From Bacteroidales bacterium (lineage in GTDB: Bacteria > Bacteroidota > Bacteroidia > Bacteroidales > UBA932): a stretch of 6,385 nt of DNA. This document shows, piece after piece, positions 1-6,306 of this stretch (positions are counted from its first letter, which is position 1; the number at the start of each line of letters is the position of its first letter). The DNA lies in NCBI GenBank assembly GCA_017478685.1, contig JAFVDC010000187.1, positions 1 to 6,385 on the forward strand. The letters are read 5' to 3'. Made by a program: the position numbers and the translations under genes. Under the pieces are notes generated by a model. It did not search any database and was not told where the DNA came from. It saw nothing but the letters and a program-made list of their open reading frames with translations.

Positions 1-1407
1 GTCAAAGGCGTCAAATGGAGCGTCCCCTGCGTAAGCATCGAGGACAGGCCCCGCTTCCCCTACAGGGGCATGCATCTTGACTGCTGCCTCCACTTCTTCG
101 AGATGGACTTCCTGAAAAAGTACATCGACATAATGGCCCTCCACAAGGTAAACCGTTTCCACTGGCACCTCACCGAGGACCAGGGCTGGAGGCTGGAGAT
201 AAAGAAATACCCTCTTCTCACCGAAAAGGGTCAGTGGCGCAAGGAAACCGTTGTGGGCTCCCTCTATTCTGGCATCTACGACGGCAAGCCTCACGGCGGC
301 TACTACACCCAGGAAGAGGTGAAGGAACTGGTAAAATATGCGGCCGAACGCTACGTAACCATAGTTCCGGAAATTGAGATGCCGGGCCACGCCCTTGCAG
401 CCATAGCCTGCTACCCCGAGCTTAGCTGCGGACTTGAAGACCATTATGAGACCGCCACCAAGTGGGGCATCTTCAAACAGGTTTACTGCCCTAAGGAAGA
501 GACCTTCAAATTCCTGGAAGATGTCCTGGAAGAGGTGTTTGAGCTGTTCCCCTCGGAGTACATCCACATTGGCGGAGACGAGTGCCCCAAGACTTCCTGG
601 AAGCAGTGCGCCCACTGCCAGGCTCTCATAAAGAAAGAGCACCTGAAAGATGAATTCGAGCTCCAGAGCTGGTTCATCCGCCGCATGGAAAAATTCATCA
701 ATTCCCGCGGGCGCCAGATAATCGGCTGGGACGAAATCCTGCAGGGAGGCCTCGCCCCCAACGCCTGCGTAATGTCCTGGCTTGGAGAGGAAGGCGGAAT
801 AAAAGCCGCCCAGCAGCACCACAACGTGGTAATGGCACCCTACCCCAAGTATTACCTTGACTACTGGCAGGCCGATCCCGACTCCGAGCCCCTTGCCATG
901 GGCGGCCCCACCACGCTTAAAACCATGTACACCTACAACCCCGTTCCGGAGGTCCTTACCCCCGAGGAACAAAAGTACATAATGGGCGTGGAAGGCTGCG
1001 TATGGACAGAGTACATGCCCACTCCCGCACGCGTGGAGTACATGGCCTGGCCGCGCATGTGCGCCATCGCCGAAGCCGGCTGGAGCCGTACGGAAAAAGA
1101 CTGGGAAGGCTTCACGGAGCGCCTTGAGGAGCATCTTCCCCGCCTGGACGCCCTTGGCGTAGGATACTCAAAAGCCTTTTTCAACCCTTTCATCGAGGCC
1201 CACAAAGACACCGAGTACAGCAAGGTGATCACCATGAGCGTGGACGCTCCCCGTGCCGAAATCCGCTATACCCTTGACGGCACCGCACCCACCGTAAATT
1301 CGGCCCTGTATGAAGGCCCGTTTGCCATTAACAGGCAGCAGAGGGTTACCGCAGCAGCCTTCCGTGACGGAAAACAAATTGGAGAAACCAAATACAAAGA
1401 ATTCTAA
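1..1407 (+). CDS. GH20 beta-N-acetylhexosaminidase, 5' end outside the window
   Basis: This exo-glycosidase removes terminal beta-linked GlcNAc or GalNAc by substrate-assisted catalysis. The frame is open from base 1; the Met at 70 is internal, because the preceding residues (IEDRPRFPYRG) are the usual lead-in to the GH20 barrel. In the 468 residues visible, the HWHLTEDQGW motif lies near residue 52. HIGGDE, with the catalytic Asp-Glu pair, is at residues 188-194 (codons 577-582). GWDEI, the Trp in VMSWLG, and the VEGCVWTEY segment all fit GH20 active-site architecture. Residues about 409-468 (YTLDGTAPT) look like a chitobiase/hexosaminidase C-terminal beta domain. The N-terminal GH20b domain and any signal peptide lie off the window, so export to the periplasm or surface is only expected from family relatives. 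murQ follows after 14 bases, suggesting one operon and a role in amino-sugar salvage. The exact substrate (chitooligosaccharide, host glycan, or GlcNAc-MurNAc) cannot be read from the sequence. Confidence 0.95.
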   Translation, partial: VKGVKWSVPCVSIEDRPRFPYRGMHLDCCLHFFEMDFLKKYIDIMALHKVNRFHWHLTEDQGWRLEIKKYPLLTEKGQWRKETVVGSLYSGIYDGKPHGGYYTQEEVKELVKYAAERYVTIVPEIEMPGHALAAIACYPELSCGLEDHYETATKWGIFKQVYCPKEETFKFLEDVLEEVFELFPSEYIHIGGDECPKTSWKQCAHCQALIKKEHLKDEFELQSWFIRRMEKFINSRGRQIIGWDEILQGGLAPNACVMSWLGEEGGIKAAQQHHNVVMAPYPKYYLDYWQADPDSEPLAMGGPTTLKTMYTYNPVPEVLTPEEQKYIMGVEGCVWTEYMPTPARVEYMAWPRMCAIAEAGWSRTEKDWEGFTERLEEHLPRLDALGVGYSKAFFNPFIEAHKDTEYSKVITMSVDAPRAEIRYTLDGTAPTVNSALYEGPFAINRQQRVTAAAFRDGKQIGETKYKEF

Positions 1408-1421
1408 TATATAACTTAACT

Positions 1422-2252
1422 ATGTCACTAAGACTTACAGAACAACCTTCTCTGTACGACCATCTGGAGAAGAAAAGTGTAGCAGAACTGCTCAGAGATA
1501 TTAACGCCGAAGACAAGAAGGTTCCCCTTGCAATAGAGGCCGTCCTGCCCGATATCGAGAAACTGGTTAATGCCATTGAGGCAACCATCCGTGGCGGAGG
1601 ACGTTTCTTCTGGCTGGGAGCCGGAACTGGCGGAAAACTTGCTGTGCTGGACGTTCTGGAGGTGCCCAACACCTATGGAGTGGACCCCGAAATCTGGCAG
1701 GCCGTACTAGCCGGCGGCGTAGAGAACCTGGTCCTGGACCTGGAAGAGGCCGAAGACGACGTTGAAGAAGGCTGGAGGACTCTCACTGAAAAGCACCACA
1801 TCACCCCTAAGGACATTGTGGTGGGTATTTCGGCCAGCGGATGCACCCCTTACGTAATGGCAGCCATGAAGGCCTGCAAAGAGCACGGCATCCCCTGCGG
1901 CTCAATCTGCAACAACCCCGGCTCTCCAATCTCGGCGTACGTAGACTATCCCATTGAGATAGTCACCGGCCCGGAATTCATCACCGGCAGCACCCGCATG
2001 AAGAGCGGCACATCCCAGAAACTCCTCTGCGACATGATAAGCTCCACCCTCATGGTGCGCCTCGGCCGCGTGGAAGGCAACCGTATGGTTTGCGCCAACC
2101 TCATCAACAACAAGGTCGTAGACCGCCTCACCCGCACCATGGTAGAGCGCAACCCCCAGCTTTCCTATGAGTACTGCGAGGACGTGATCAAGAAGACCGG
2201 CGGTCTCAAGAAGGCCGAAGAATACCTCAAAGAACAAGGCATAATCAAATGA
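1422..2252 (+). CDS. murQ: N-acetylmuramic acid 6-phosphate etherase (MurQ)
   Basis: MurQ is a cytoplasmic SIS-domain lyase that removes D-lactate from MurNAc 6-phosphate to give GlcNAc 6-phosphate, a step in MurNAc use and peptidoglycan recycling. The 276-residue protein opens with the TEQPSLYDHLEKKSV segment typical of Bacteroidota MurQ. It has the GAGT sugar-phosphate loop at residues 66-69, ASGCTPYV near 138-145, and the family signature TGSTRMKSGTSQKL. Glu80 (in LEVPNT) and Glu111 (in EEAEDD) align with E. coli Glu83 and Glu114, the residues tied to catalysis there, so activity is likely. Some positions differ from the common motif: GAGTGGKL where GAGTSGRL is usual, and VPNTYG where CPPTYG is usual. 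The protein is shorter than the 298-residue E. coli enzyme, as is normal in this phylum. The start fits the homologous N-terminus and lies 14 bases after the GH20 stop, with no strong Shine-Dalgarno site. The stop overlaps the next start (ATGA). Confidence 0.95.
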   Translation: MSLRLTEQPSLYDHLEKKSVAELLRDINAEDKKVPLAIEAVLPDIEKLVNAIEATIRGGGRFFWLGAGTGGKLAVLDVLEVPNTYGVDPEIWQAVLAGGVENLVLDLEEAEDDVEEGWRTLTEKHHITPKDIVVGISASGCTPYVMAAMKACKEHGIPCGSICNNPGSPISAYVDYPIEIVTGPEFITGSTRMKSGTSQKLLCDMISSTLMVRLGRVEGNRMVCANLINNKVVDRLTRTMVERNPQLSYEYCEDVIKKTGGLKKAEEYLKEQGIIK

Positions 2253-3616
2253 AAAAACTGACTCCCATACTGGCCGCGACGCTAGCCGTATTCGGCTGCC
2301 AGCCCGCCCAAAAACCCGACGTCGGGCCTGGGCCCACGGATATTTCGGCATGGAAAGGCATTGTCTTCAACGAGATTGCCGCCCATGACCAGGAGGAGTC
2401 CGACGCCGCAAGCTGGGTTGAGCTTTTGAACACCACCGACAAAGAGATTTCCCTGGAGGGCCTAAGCATCCTCATCACCGACGACTACTTCAAGGACCAG
2501 AGCCTTTGGGACGCCCCGGAAGGCGCCAAGCTTGCCGCCGGTGAGCGCCTTGTCCTTTCCAGCGCCAACGACGGCGGAATCAGGACCGGCATCTCTTCGG
2601 CCAGTGAATTCCAGCTAAAGCTTGCGGTAAAGGACGGCACCTGCGTAGACAGCTTCAGCCGTGACGCCGTGTTTGCCGACACCCCCTGCTATGGCCGCGG
2701 TTCATACCAGCGCATCCCGGACGGGGCCGATACTTGGAAAAACCTCACCTACAGCAGCAAGGGCCAGGAGAACAAGGTGTTCAGCCTGGACGACTACAGG
2801 CGCACCGCAATCTGGACCTGGAGCTCGCATGTAGCCGGACTGTCCGAGAACGACTTTGAGAAGCTCAAGGAGTTCAAGCGCCTTGGCTACGACCACATCC
2901 TCCTCAACTACGTGGCGTTTGAGTCTACGTCGGCCCTTCGCAACACCATCCCGTTCATGGAGAAATGCGAGGAGCTTGGAATTGCAGTCCACTGCTGGAT
3001 GCAGTGCTTCTACAACGGCGGCTGGGTAAACCCCGTCGACGACGCCAACAACTGCTACAAGGAAGACGTATATGAAAGGATTCGCACCAACGCCCGGAAG
3101 TACATTGAGAACTTCGGCGTAAAAGGCCTGCACCTTGACTATATCCGCTTTGGAGGCACCGCTGCCAAGCACAATCCTTCGGCCGAAGTAAATTCAATGG
3201 GCGCAGTAAACCGCTGCTGCCAGGAGATTAGGGAAATCCTGGATTCCTACGACGAAGGCCTTGTTTCAAGCGCCGCCCTCATGCCCGAAAAGAACTCCGT
3301 GTCCTACTACGGGCAAAACCCCTCACAGATGGGAAAGTACATCCACATCCTCATGCCGATGGCCTACCGCTACTCCTATGGCTGGAGCGACAACGGATGT
3401 AAAGACATAATCAACTGGTTCGCAAACAATTCCGGCGGGGCCGAAGTATGGGCGGGAATCACCACTTATACCGGCAACGACGACTCCGGCGTAAAGGGCA
3501 TGAGTGCCGAAGAAATGCGTAAGGACATTGACATCTTCATGGATTCAAAGGCCACCGGCCTGGTTCTTTTCCGCTGCGGACTTGGAACTTTCCCCGATGT
3601 TACAGACCTGAACTGA
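2249..3616 (+). CDS. Lipoprotein with lamin-tail-like domain and TIM-barrel putative glycoside hydrolase (GHL10/DUF4015-like)
   Basis: This is a predicted exported lipoprotein of 455 residues. A basic-hydrophobic signal peptide ends in the lipobox VFGC, with lipidation expected at Cys17, followed by a Pro/Gly linker. Residues about 38-176 resemble a lamin-tail (LTD) beta domain: FNEIAAHD, WVELLNTTDKEISL, YGRGSYQRIPDG, and a closing KGQEN. Residues about 186-447 look like a TIM-barrel glycoside-hydrolase-like domain. They contain IAVHCWMQCFYNGGWVNP, GLHLDYIRFGG with candidate catalytic Asp297, SSAALMPE with Glu347 as a second acidic candidate, ILMPMAY, EVWAGITTY, and a final GLVLFRCGL strand. 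The LDYxRF motif is typical of GHL10 (DUF187) and DUF4015 families. From memory, the ALMPE, YYGQ, PM.Y and VWAG series also occurs in methanogen proteins that carry pseudomurein-binding repeats; this was not checked. The ATGA overlap suggests translational coupling to murQ, hence a role in glycan or cell-wall breakdown. Substrate and activity are unproven. Confidence 0.85.
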   Translation: MKKLTPILAATLAVFGCQPAQKPDVGPGPTDISAWKGIVFNEIAAHDQEESDAASWVELLNTTDKEISLEGLSILITDDYFKDQSLWDAPEGAKLAAGERLVLSSANDGGIRTGISSASEFQLKLAVKDGTCVDSFSRDAVFADTPCYGRGSYQRIPDGADTWKNLTYSSKGQENKVFSLDDYRRTAIWTWSSHVAGLSENDFEKLKEFKRLGYDHILLNYVAFESTSALRNTIPFMEKCEELGIAVHCWMQCFYNGGWVNPVDDANNCYKEDVYERIRTNARKYIENFGVKGLHLDYIRFGGTAAKHNPSAEVNSMGAVNRCCQEIREILDSYDEGLVSSAALMPEKNSVSYYGQNPSQMGKYIHILMPMAYRYSYGWSDNGCKDIINWFANNSGGAEVWAGITTYTGNDDSGVKGMSAEEMRKDIDIFMDSKATGLVLFRCGLGTFPDVTDLN

Positions 3617-3675
3617 AAAAAATTTTTTATCTTTATCCATCATTAATTAACCCAAATTTTTAACACAACAGAGTT
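3617..3675 (+). promoter_or_regulatory. AT-rich intergenic region, probable promoter and leader of the repeat lipoprotein gene
   Basis: This is the only gap of any size between genes. It opens with a symmetrical A-run/T-run (six A then six T at 3617-3628). TATCTTTA at 3628-3635 resembles the Bacteroidota -7 element TAnnTTTG in all but its last base. No good TTTG -33 element is visible at the proper distance, so the promoter assignment is tentative. The leader contains TTAATTAA (3643-3650) and an A/T-rich stretch ahead of the ATG, with no Shine-Dalgarno site, as is usual for strongly translated Bacteroidota genes. No GC-rich hairpin typical of an intrinsic terminator is seen, so read-through from the upstream operon is possible. 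Confidence 0.35.
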
Positions 3676-6306
3676 ATGAAAAAATTACTTTCTTACTCAG
3701 CCGCGTTAATCGCCGTTCTGGCCGGCCTGTTCTCCTGCCAACCCAAGGAGCAGCCCACACCGGAACCCGAAGTTGGCACAACGCTCCAGCAGGCTCCGCT
3801 TGTGAACGCCGTTGCCGACGCTTACGCAAAATGGGAAGACGACAACGTCATCCCCGAGTCACTGAAGGTGGGCGAGACCACTCTCACCCTTCCCCAGTAC
3901 CAGTATGCAATTGCAACGCTGCTTGTAAACCTTTCCAAGGCCGACAAGAGCGACATTGCAGTGATTGGTTACAAAGCTGCCGAACACCCGGAGCGCGACA
4001 GCTATGACCAGAAGGAAATTGCAGTAACCGGCGGTGCAAAGATCAATGAAGGCACCGAAGACCTGGTGAACATTGCAGAGCGCTTCCTGAAGGCTTCCGC
4101 AGACAAACTCCAGATTCCCAACCAGACTCTGGTAACCCGCAGCGGCGCAAGCGCAATCGCTTTCTCCACCAACCGTGCTACCGTAACCTTCATGCGCGCA
4201 ATCGCCGAGTACAAGGCCGCTGGTTCACTTCCCAAGACCGTGTCTACCGAGTATCTCTCCGCTGCTTCCACCCTCAAGGGCTTCGCAGAGCAGTTTGTAG
4301 GCATCCTTGACATCTGGGAGAAGACCGTTGGCACAGTATCCGCAGACGGTTCACACTGCACCGACAACAACAGCGCCTGGAAGGACGTTCACTTTGTTCC
4401 TATCCCCCACTCCGGCGGTGCATACGCAGATGGTGTAGACCAGTACGACCCTCAGTACCAGCCTTACTTCACCGTTACCATCGACGGCCGCACCTATACC
4501 AGTGCAGAAACATGGGGTATCGCTCTCCGTGGTATCATGGATATGGTGACCAAGGAAGGTCATACCATGTGGCAGCCCAGCCGTAACCCGTTTGCACACA
4601 CCATGGCAAACGGTGCTTCCCTCAAGGAGCCCATCCCTCCCGTGTACGACTACGACATCTGGGGCCAGTATCCCTGGTACGAAAGCACCAACGACGCCCA
4701 GCCTATCAACAAGTCCGAGATTGACGTTTACCTGATTGCCCGTCTCGCCGGCTGGTTCCTTGCCCGTCAGGCCGCTCCTATGGATATTACCGGCATTGAA
4801 CCTCTTGGAAAGATTGGTAACTACCAGATCTTCGGCTCCGATCCCAGCGAATGCATCGTTGAAGAAGGTGTTTCCGGCTTCGTAAGTTCAATGCGTATGT
4901 GGCTCATCGCCGCCCGCTTCTACAAATATCTGCTTGACAACAAGATTGAAGACAACGTCTACGACGCCGTGAAGGACGCCAAGTTCTCCACCGACCTCTA
5001 TGGCGTTGACATGCCTGACATCACTCTCAAGACCACGACCCTCGCCCTGGATTCCGACGGCACAGCCCAGAACCTCAAGTTCACTGCCAAGGAAGCTTGG
5101 GAGGTAACTCCTTCAGAATCCTGGATCAAGGTTGATCCCGCCAGCGGCGAAGCAGGTGACATTACCGTAACAGTTACAGCCGAGCCCAACACCGGTGCTC
5201 TCCGTGAAGGCGAAATCCTTGTCAAGGGCGGCAACGTGACCGAAGGTCTTGTGGTTAAGGTTACCCAGTCCAAGTACATTGCTCCTAGCGCAGCATCACT
5301 GAAAGAATTCGCCGAGCAGTTCGTAAAGGGTCTGGAAGTTTGGGAAGCAACCGTTGGCACAGTTGAATCCGAGAACAAGCACCTCATTGCGAACGGTACT
5401 GCATGGACCAACGTACACTTTATCCCCGTAGGTCCCACCGGCGGTGATTATGACAACCACCCCGGCAACCAGCACGATCCCATGTACACTCCTTGGACTA
5501 TCAATGTCGGAGGCACTGAGTACAACTCTGCCCAGGCATGGGAGATCGCCGTACGCGGCCTCATGAACATGGTAACCACGGAAGGTGAAGCCTTCCTGCC
5601 CGGCATGACAGACCGTAACAAGGCTTACACCCTTGGCAACAACCAGGGCTTCCTTGAGGCCGGTATGCCCAACCCTTCAGAGAACTGCAAATGGGGCGGA
5701 TATCCTTGGTACGAGGAAGACGGCCTCACCTACAACGGCGGCCCCGTTGAGAGTGTAGACATCAACTTCATCATCAAGGTTTGCTCATGGCACCTTGTAC
5801 GCGGCCTCATCAACAATGACGGCAACAGCGCACTTGGCAACATCGGCAACTTCCAGCAGTTCGGCACTTCTTCCAGCACTCTGAACCTTGATGGTTACGA
5901 TGGCCTCATCGCTCCTATGCGTGAGCTCATCATCATGATGCGTATCTACAAGTACATCCTTGACAACAACATCGACTCCAATGTCTATGATGCTATCAAG
6001 GACCAGAAGTTCGACTTCGACATGTATGCTCAGGGCGCAGAAGCCAAGGTATTCACCCTTAAGGATTTCGCACAGGAATTCGTAAAGGGTCTCGATGTCT
6101 GGGCTTCCAACGTGGGTAACATCGACGCCGACGGTGTCCGCAACTCGCAGGCCGCCGCAGGCGCATGGCTGGATGTTCACTACATTCCTATCGGAAACAC
6201 CAACAACTCCGACTTCAAGGATTATGGCAACAACCAGTACGATGACGGCAAGACCCCTTGGACCCTCAATGTGGGTGGCACAGTGTACACTTCCTCACAG
6301 GCTTAG
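3676..6306 (+). CDS. Large repetitive surface lipoprotein (PMBR-like region, 246-residue repeats, BACON domain), ending at an in-frame TAG
   Basis: This 876-residue predicted lipoprotein probably binds a glycan or cell wall at the surface; no catalytic motif was recognised. The signal peptide ends in the lipobox LFSC (Cys21), followed by a Pro/Glu-rich linker. Residues about 42-87 (VIPESLKVG, LTLPQYQYA) resemble a pseudomurein-binding repeat, and residues about 129-195 may be a degenerate second one. Unit 1 covers residues 200-445, a BACON-type beta sandwich 449-533, unit 2 542-787, and a partial unit 3 starts at 795. Each unit opens with an FA.EFV.GL.VW-like helix, followed by a V.[FY][IV]PI-type strand. 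Later come a beta hairpin leading to SAQAWEIA, a WG.YPWYE motif, and a closing YKY[IL]LDN..NVYDA.KD segment. The TAG stop falls exactly where units 1 and 2 have Trp, and homology continues after it, so the natural protein is probably longer. Codons such as GGT, CGT and GTT seem more frequent than upstream, compatible with high expression. The start is fixed by the signal peptide. Confidence 0.85.
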   Translation: MKKLLSYSAALIAVLAGLFSCQPKEQPTPEPEVGTTLQQAPLVNAVADAYAKWEDDNVIPESLKVGETTLTLPQYQYAIATLLVNLSKADKSDIAVIGYKAAEHPERDSYDQKEIAVTGGAKINEGTEDLVNIAERFLKASADKLQIPNQTLVTRSGASAIAFSTNRATVTFMRAIAEYKAAGSLPKTVSTEYLSAASTLKGFAEQFVGILDIWEKTVGTVSADGSHCTDNNSAWKDVHFVPIPHSGGAYADGVDQYDPQYQPYFTVTIDGRTYTSAETWGIALRGIMDMVTKEGHTMWQPSRNPFAHTMANGASLKEPIPPVYDYDIWGQYPWYESTNDAQPINKSEIDVYLIARLAGWFLARQAAPMDITGIEPLGKIGNYQIFGSDPSECIVEEGVSGFVSSMRMWLIAARFYKYLLDNKIEDNVYDAVKDAKFSTDLYGVDMPDITLKTTTLALDSDGTAQNLKFTAKEAWEVTPSESWIKVDPASGEAGDITVTVTAEPNTGALREGEILVKGGNVTEGLVVKVTQSKYIAPSAASLKEFAEQFVKGLEVWEATVGTVESENKHLIANGTAWTNVHFIPVGPTGGDYDNHPGNQHDPMYTPWTINVGGTEYNSAQAWEIAVRGLMNMVTTEGEAFLPGMTDRNKAYTLGNNQGFLEAGMPNPSENCKWGGYPWYEEDGLTYNGGPVESVDINFIIKVCSWHLVRGLINNDGNSALGNIGNFQQFGTSSSTLNLDGYDGLIAPMRELIIMMRIYKYILDNNIDSNVYDAIKDQKFDFDMYAQGAEAKVFTLKDFAQEFVKGLDVWASNVGNIDADGVRNSQAAAGAWLDVHYIPIGNTNNSDFKDYGNNQYDDGKTPWTLNVGGTVYTSSQA
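3799..3936 (+). other. Pseudomurein-binding-repeat-like segment
   Basis: Residues about 42-87 of the large lipoprotein follow the PMBR pattern as I recall it: an amphipathic helix (VNAVADAYAKWEDD), an IP turn, a short strand with a VG turn (LKVGETTL), then LPQYQYAIATL, matching the usual 'V.g..vsm.qFlyll' ending. In methanogens these short repeats bind pseudomurein. In Bacteroidota their ligand is not established; peptidoglycan or another glycan is equally possible. A profile search with PF09373 would settle the match. Confidence 0.45.
4273..5010 (+). repeat. Protein repeat unit 1 (246 residues) of the surface lipoprotein
   Basis: Residues 200-445. The unit starts LKGFAEQFVGILDIWEKTVG, contains VHFVPIPHSGG, TYTSAETWGIALRG with Trp280, then WGQYPWYE, IGNYQIFG, and ends YKYLLDNKIEDNVYDA. 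Anchor positions (start, Trp280, terminal DLY) are each 342 residues before those of unit 2, so the two units have the same length and register. The beta hairpin plus 'Q/E-x-W-x-IA' helix resembles an enlarged PMBR. The 5' end of the unit follows the N-terminal PMBR-like region directly. Confidence 0.85.
5020..5274 (+). other. BACON-type beta-sandwich domain between repeat units 1 and 2
   Basis: Residues about 449-533 of the lipoprotein. The order is typical of BACON: an opening strand (LALDSDGTAQNLKFTA), WEVTPSESWIKVDPASG with the characteristic 'W.v....sWi.v.p.sG' pattern, a TVTVTAEPN strand, a REGEILVKGG turn, and VVKVTQSK at the end. BACON domains are common in surface glycan-related proteins of Bacteroidota, where they act as spacers or possible carbohydrate or mucin binders. 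No equivalent domain lies between units 2 and 3. Confidence 0.8.
5299..6036 (+). repeat. Protein repeat unit 2 (246 residues) of the surface lipoprotein
   Basis: Residues 542-787. The unit starts LKEFAEQFVKGLEVWEATVG, then VHFIPVGPTGG, TPWTINVGGTEY, SAQAWEIAVRGLMNMV with Trp622, WGGYPWYEE, IGNFQQFG, and ends YKYILDNNIDSNVYDA. It is closer to unit 3 than to unit 1 (shared FVKGL, TPWT.NVGGT, RGLMNMVTTEGEAFL), and the DNA is also very similar around 5560-5600 and 6325-6362. That suggests units 2 and 3 arose by a later duplication. Confidence 0.85.

Noticed and set aside
70..72. ATG as the start of the GH20 gene
   Set aside because: The frame is open to base 1 and the upstream residues match the conserved lead-in of GH20 catalytic domains, so the gene begins outside the window.
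2315..2335. Perfect 12-base palindrome CCCGACGTCGGG followed by a GGGCC/GGCCC inverted repeat
   Set aside because: It lies in the Pro/Gly linker just after the lipobox and is explained by those codons. There is no T-run after it, and nothing else suggests an operator or terminator.
1902..2351. Long minus-strand open frame opposite murQ and the lipoprotein start
   Set aside because: The antisense frame results from GC-rich third positions of murQ. It shows no recognisable domain and crosses two well-supported genes.
4998..5438. Minus-strand open frame opposite the BACON domain and unit 2
   Set aside because: It is a shadow of a well-supported coding sequence with a Ser/Thr/Pro/Val-rich product and no recognisable family.
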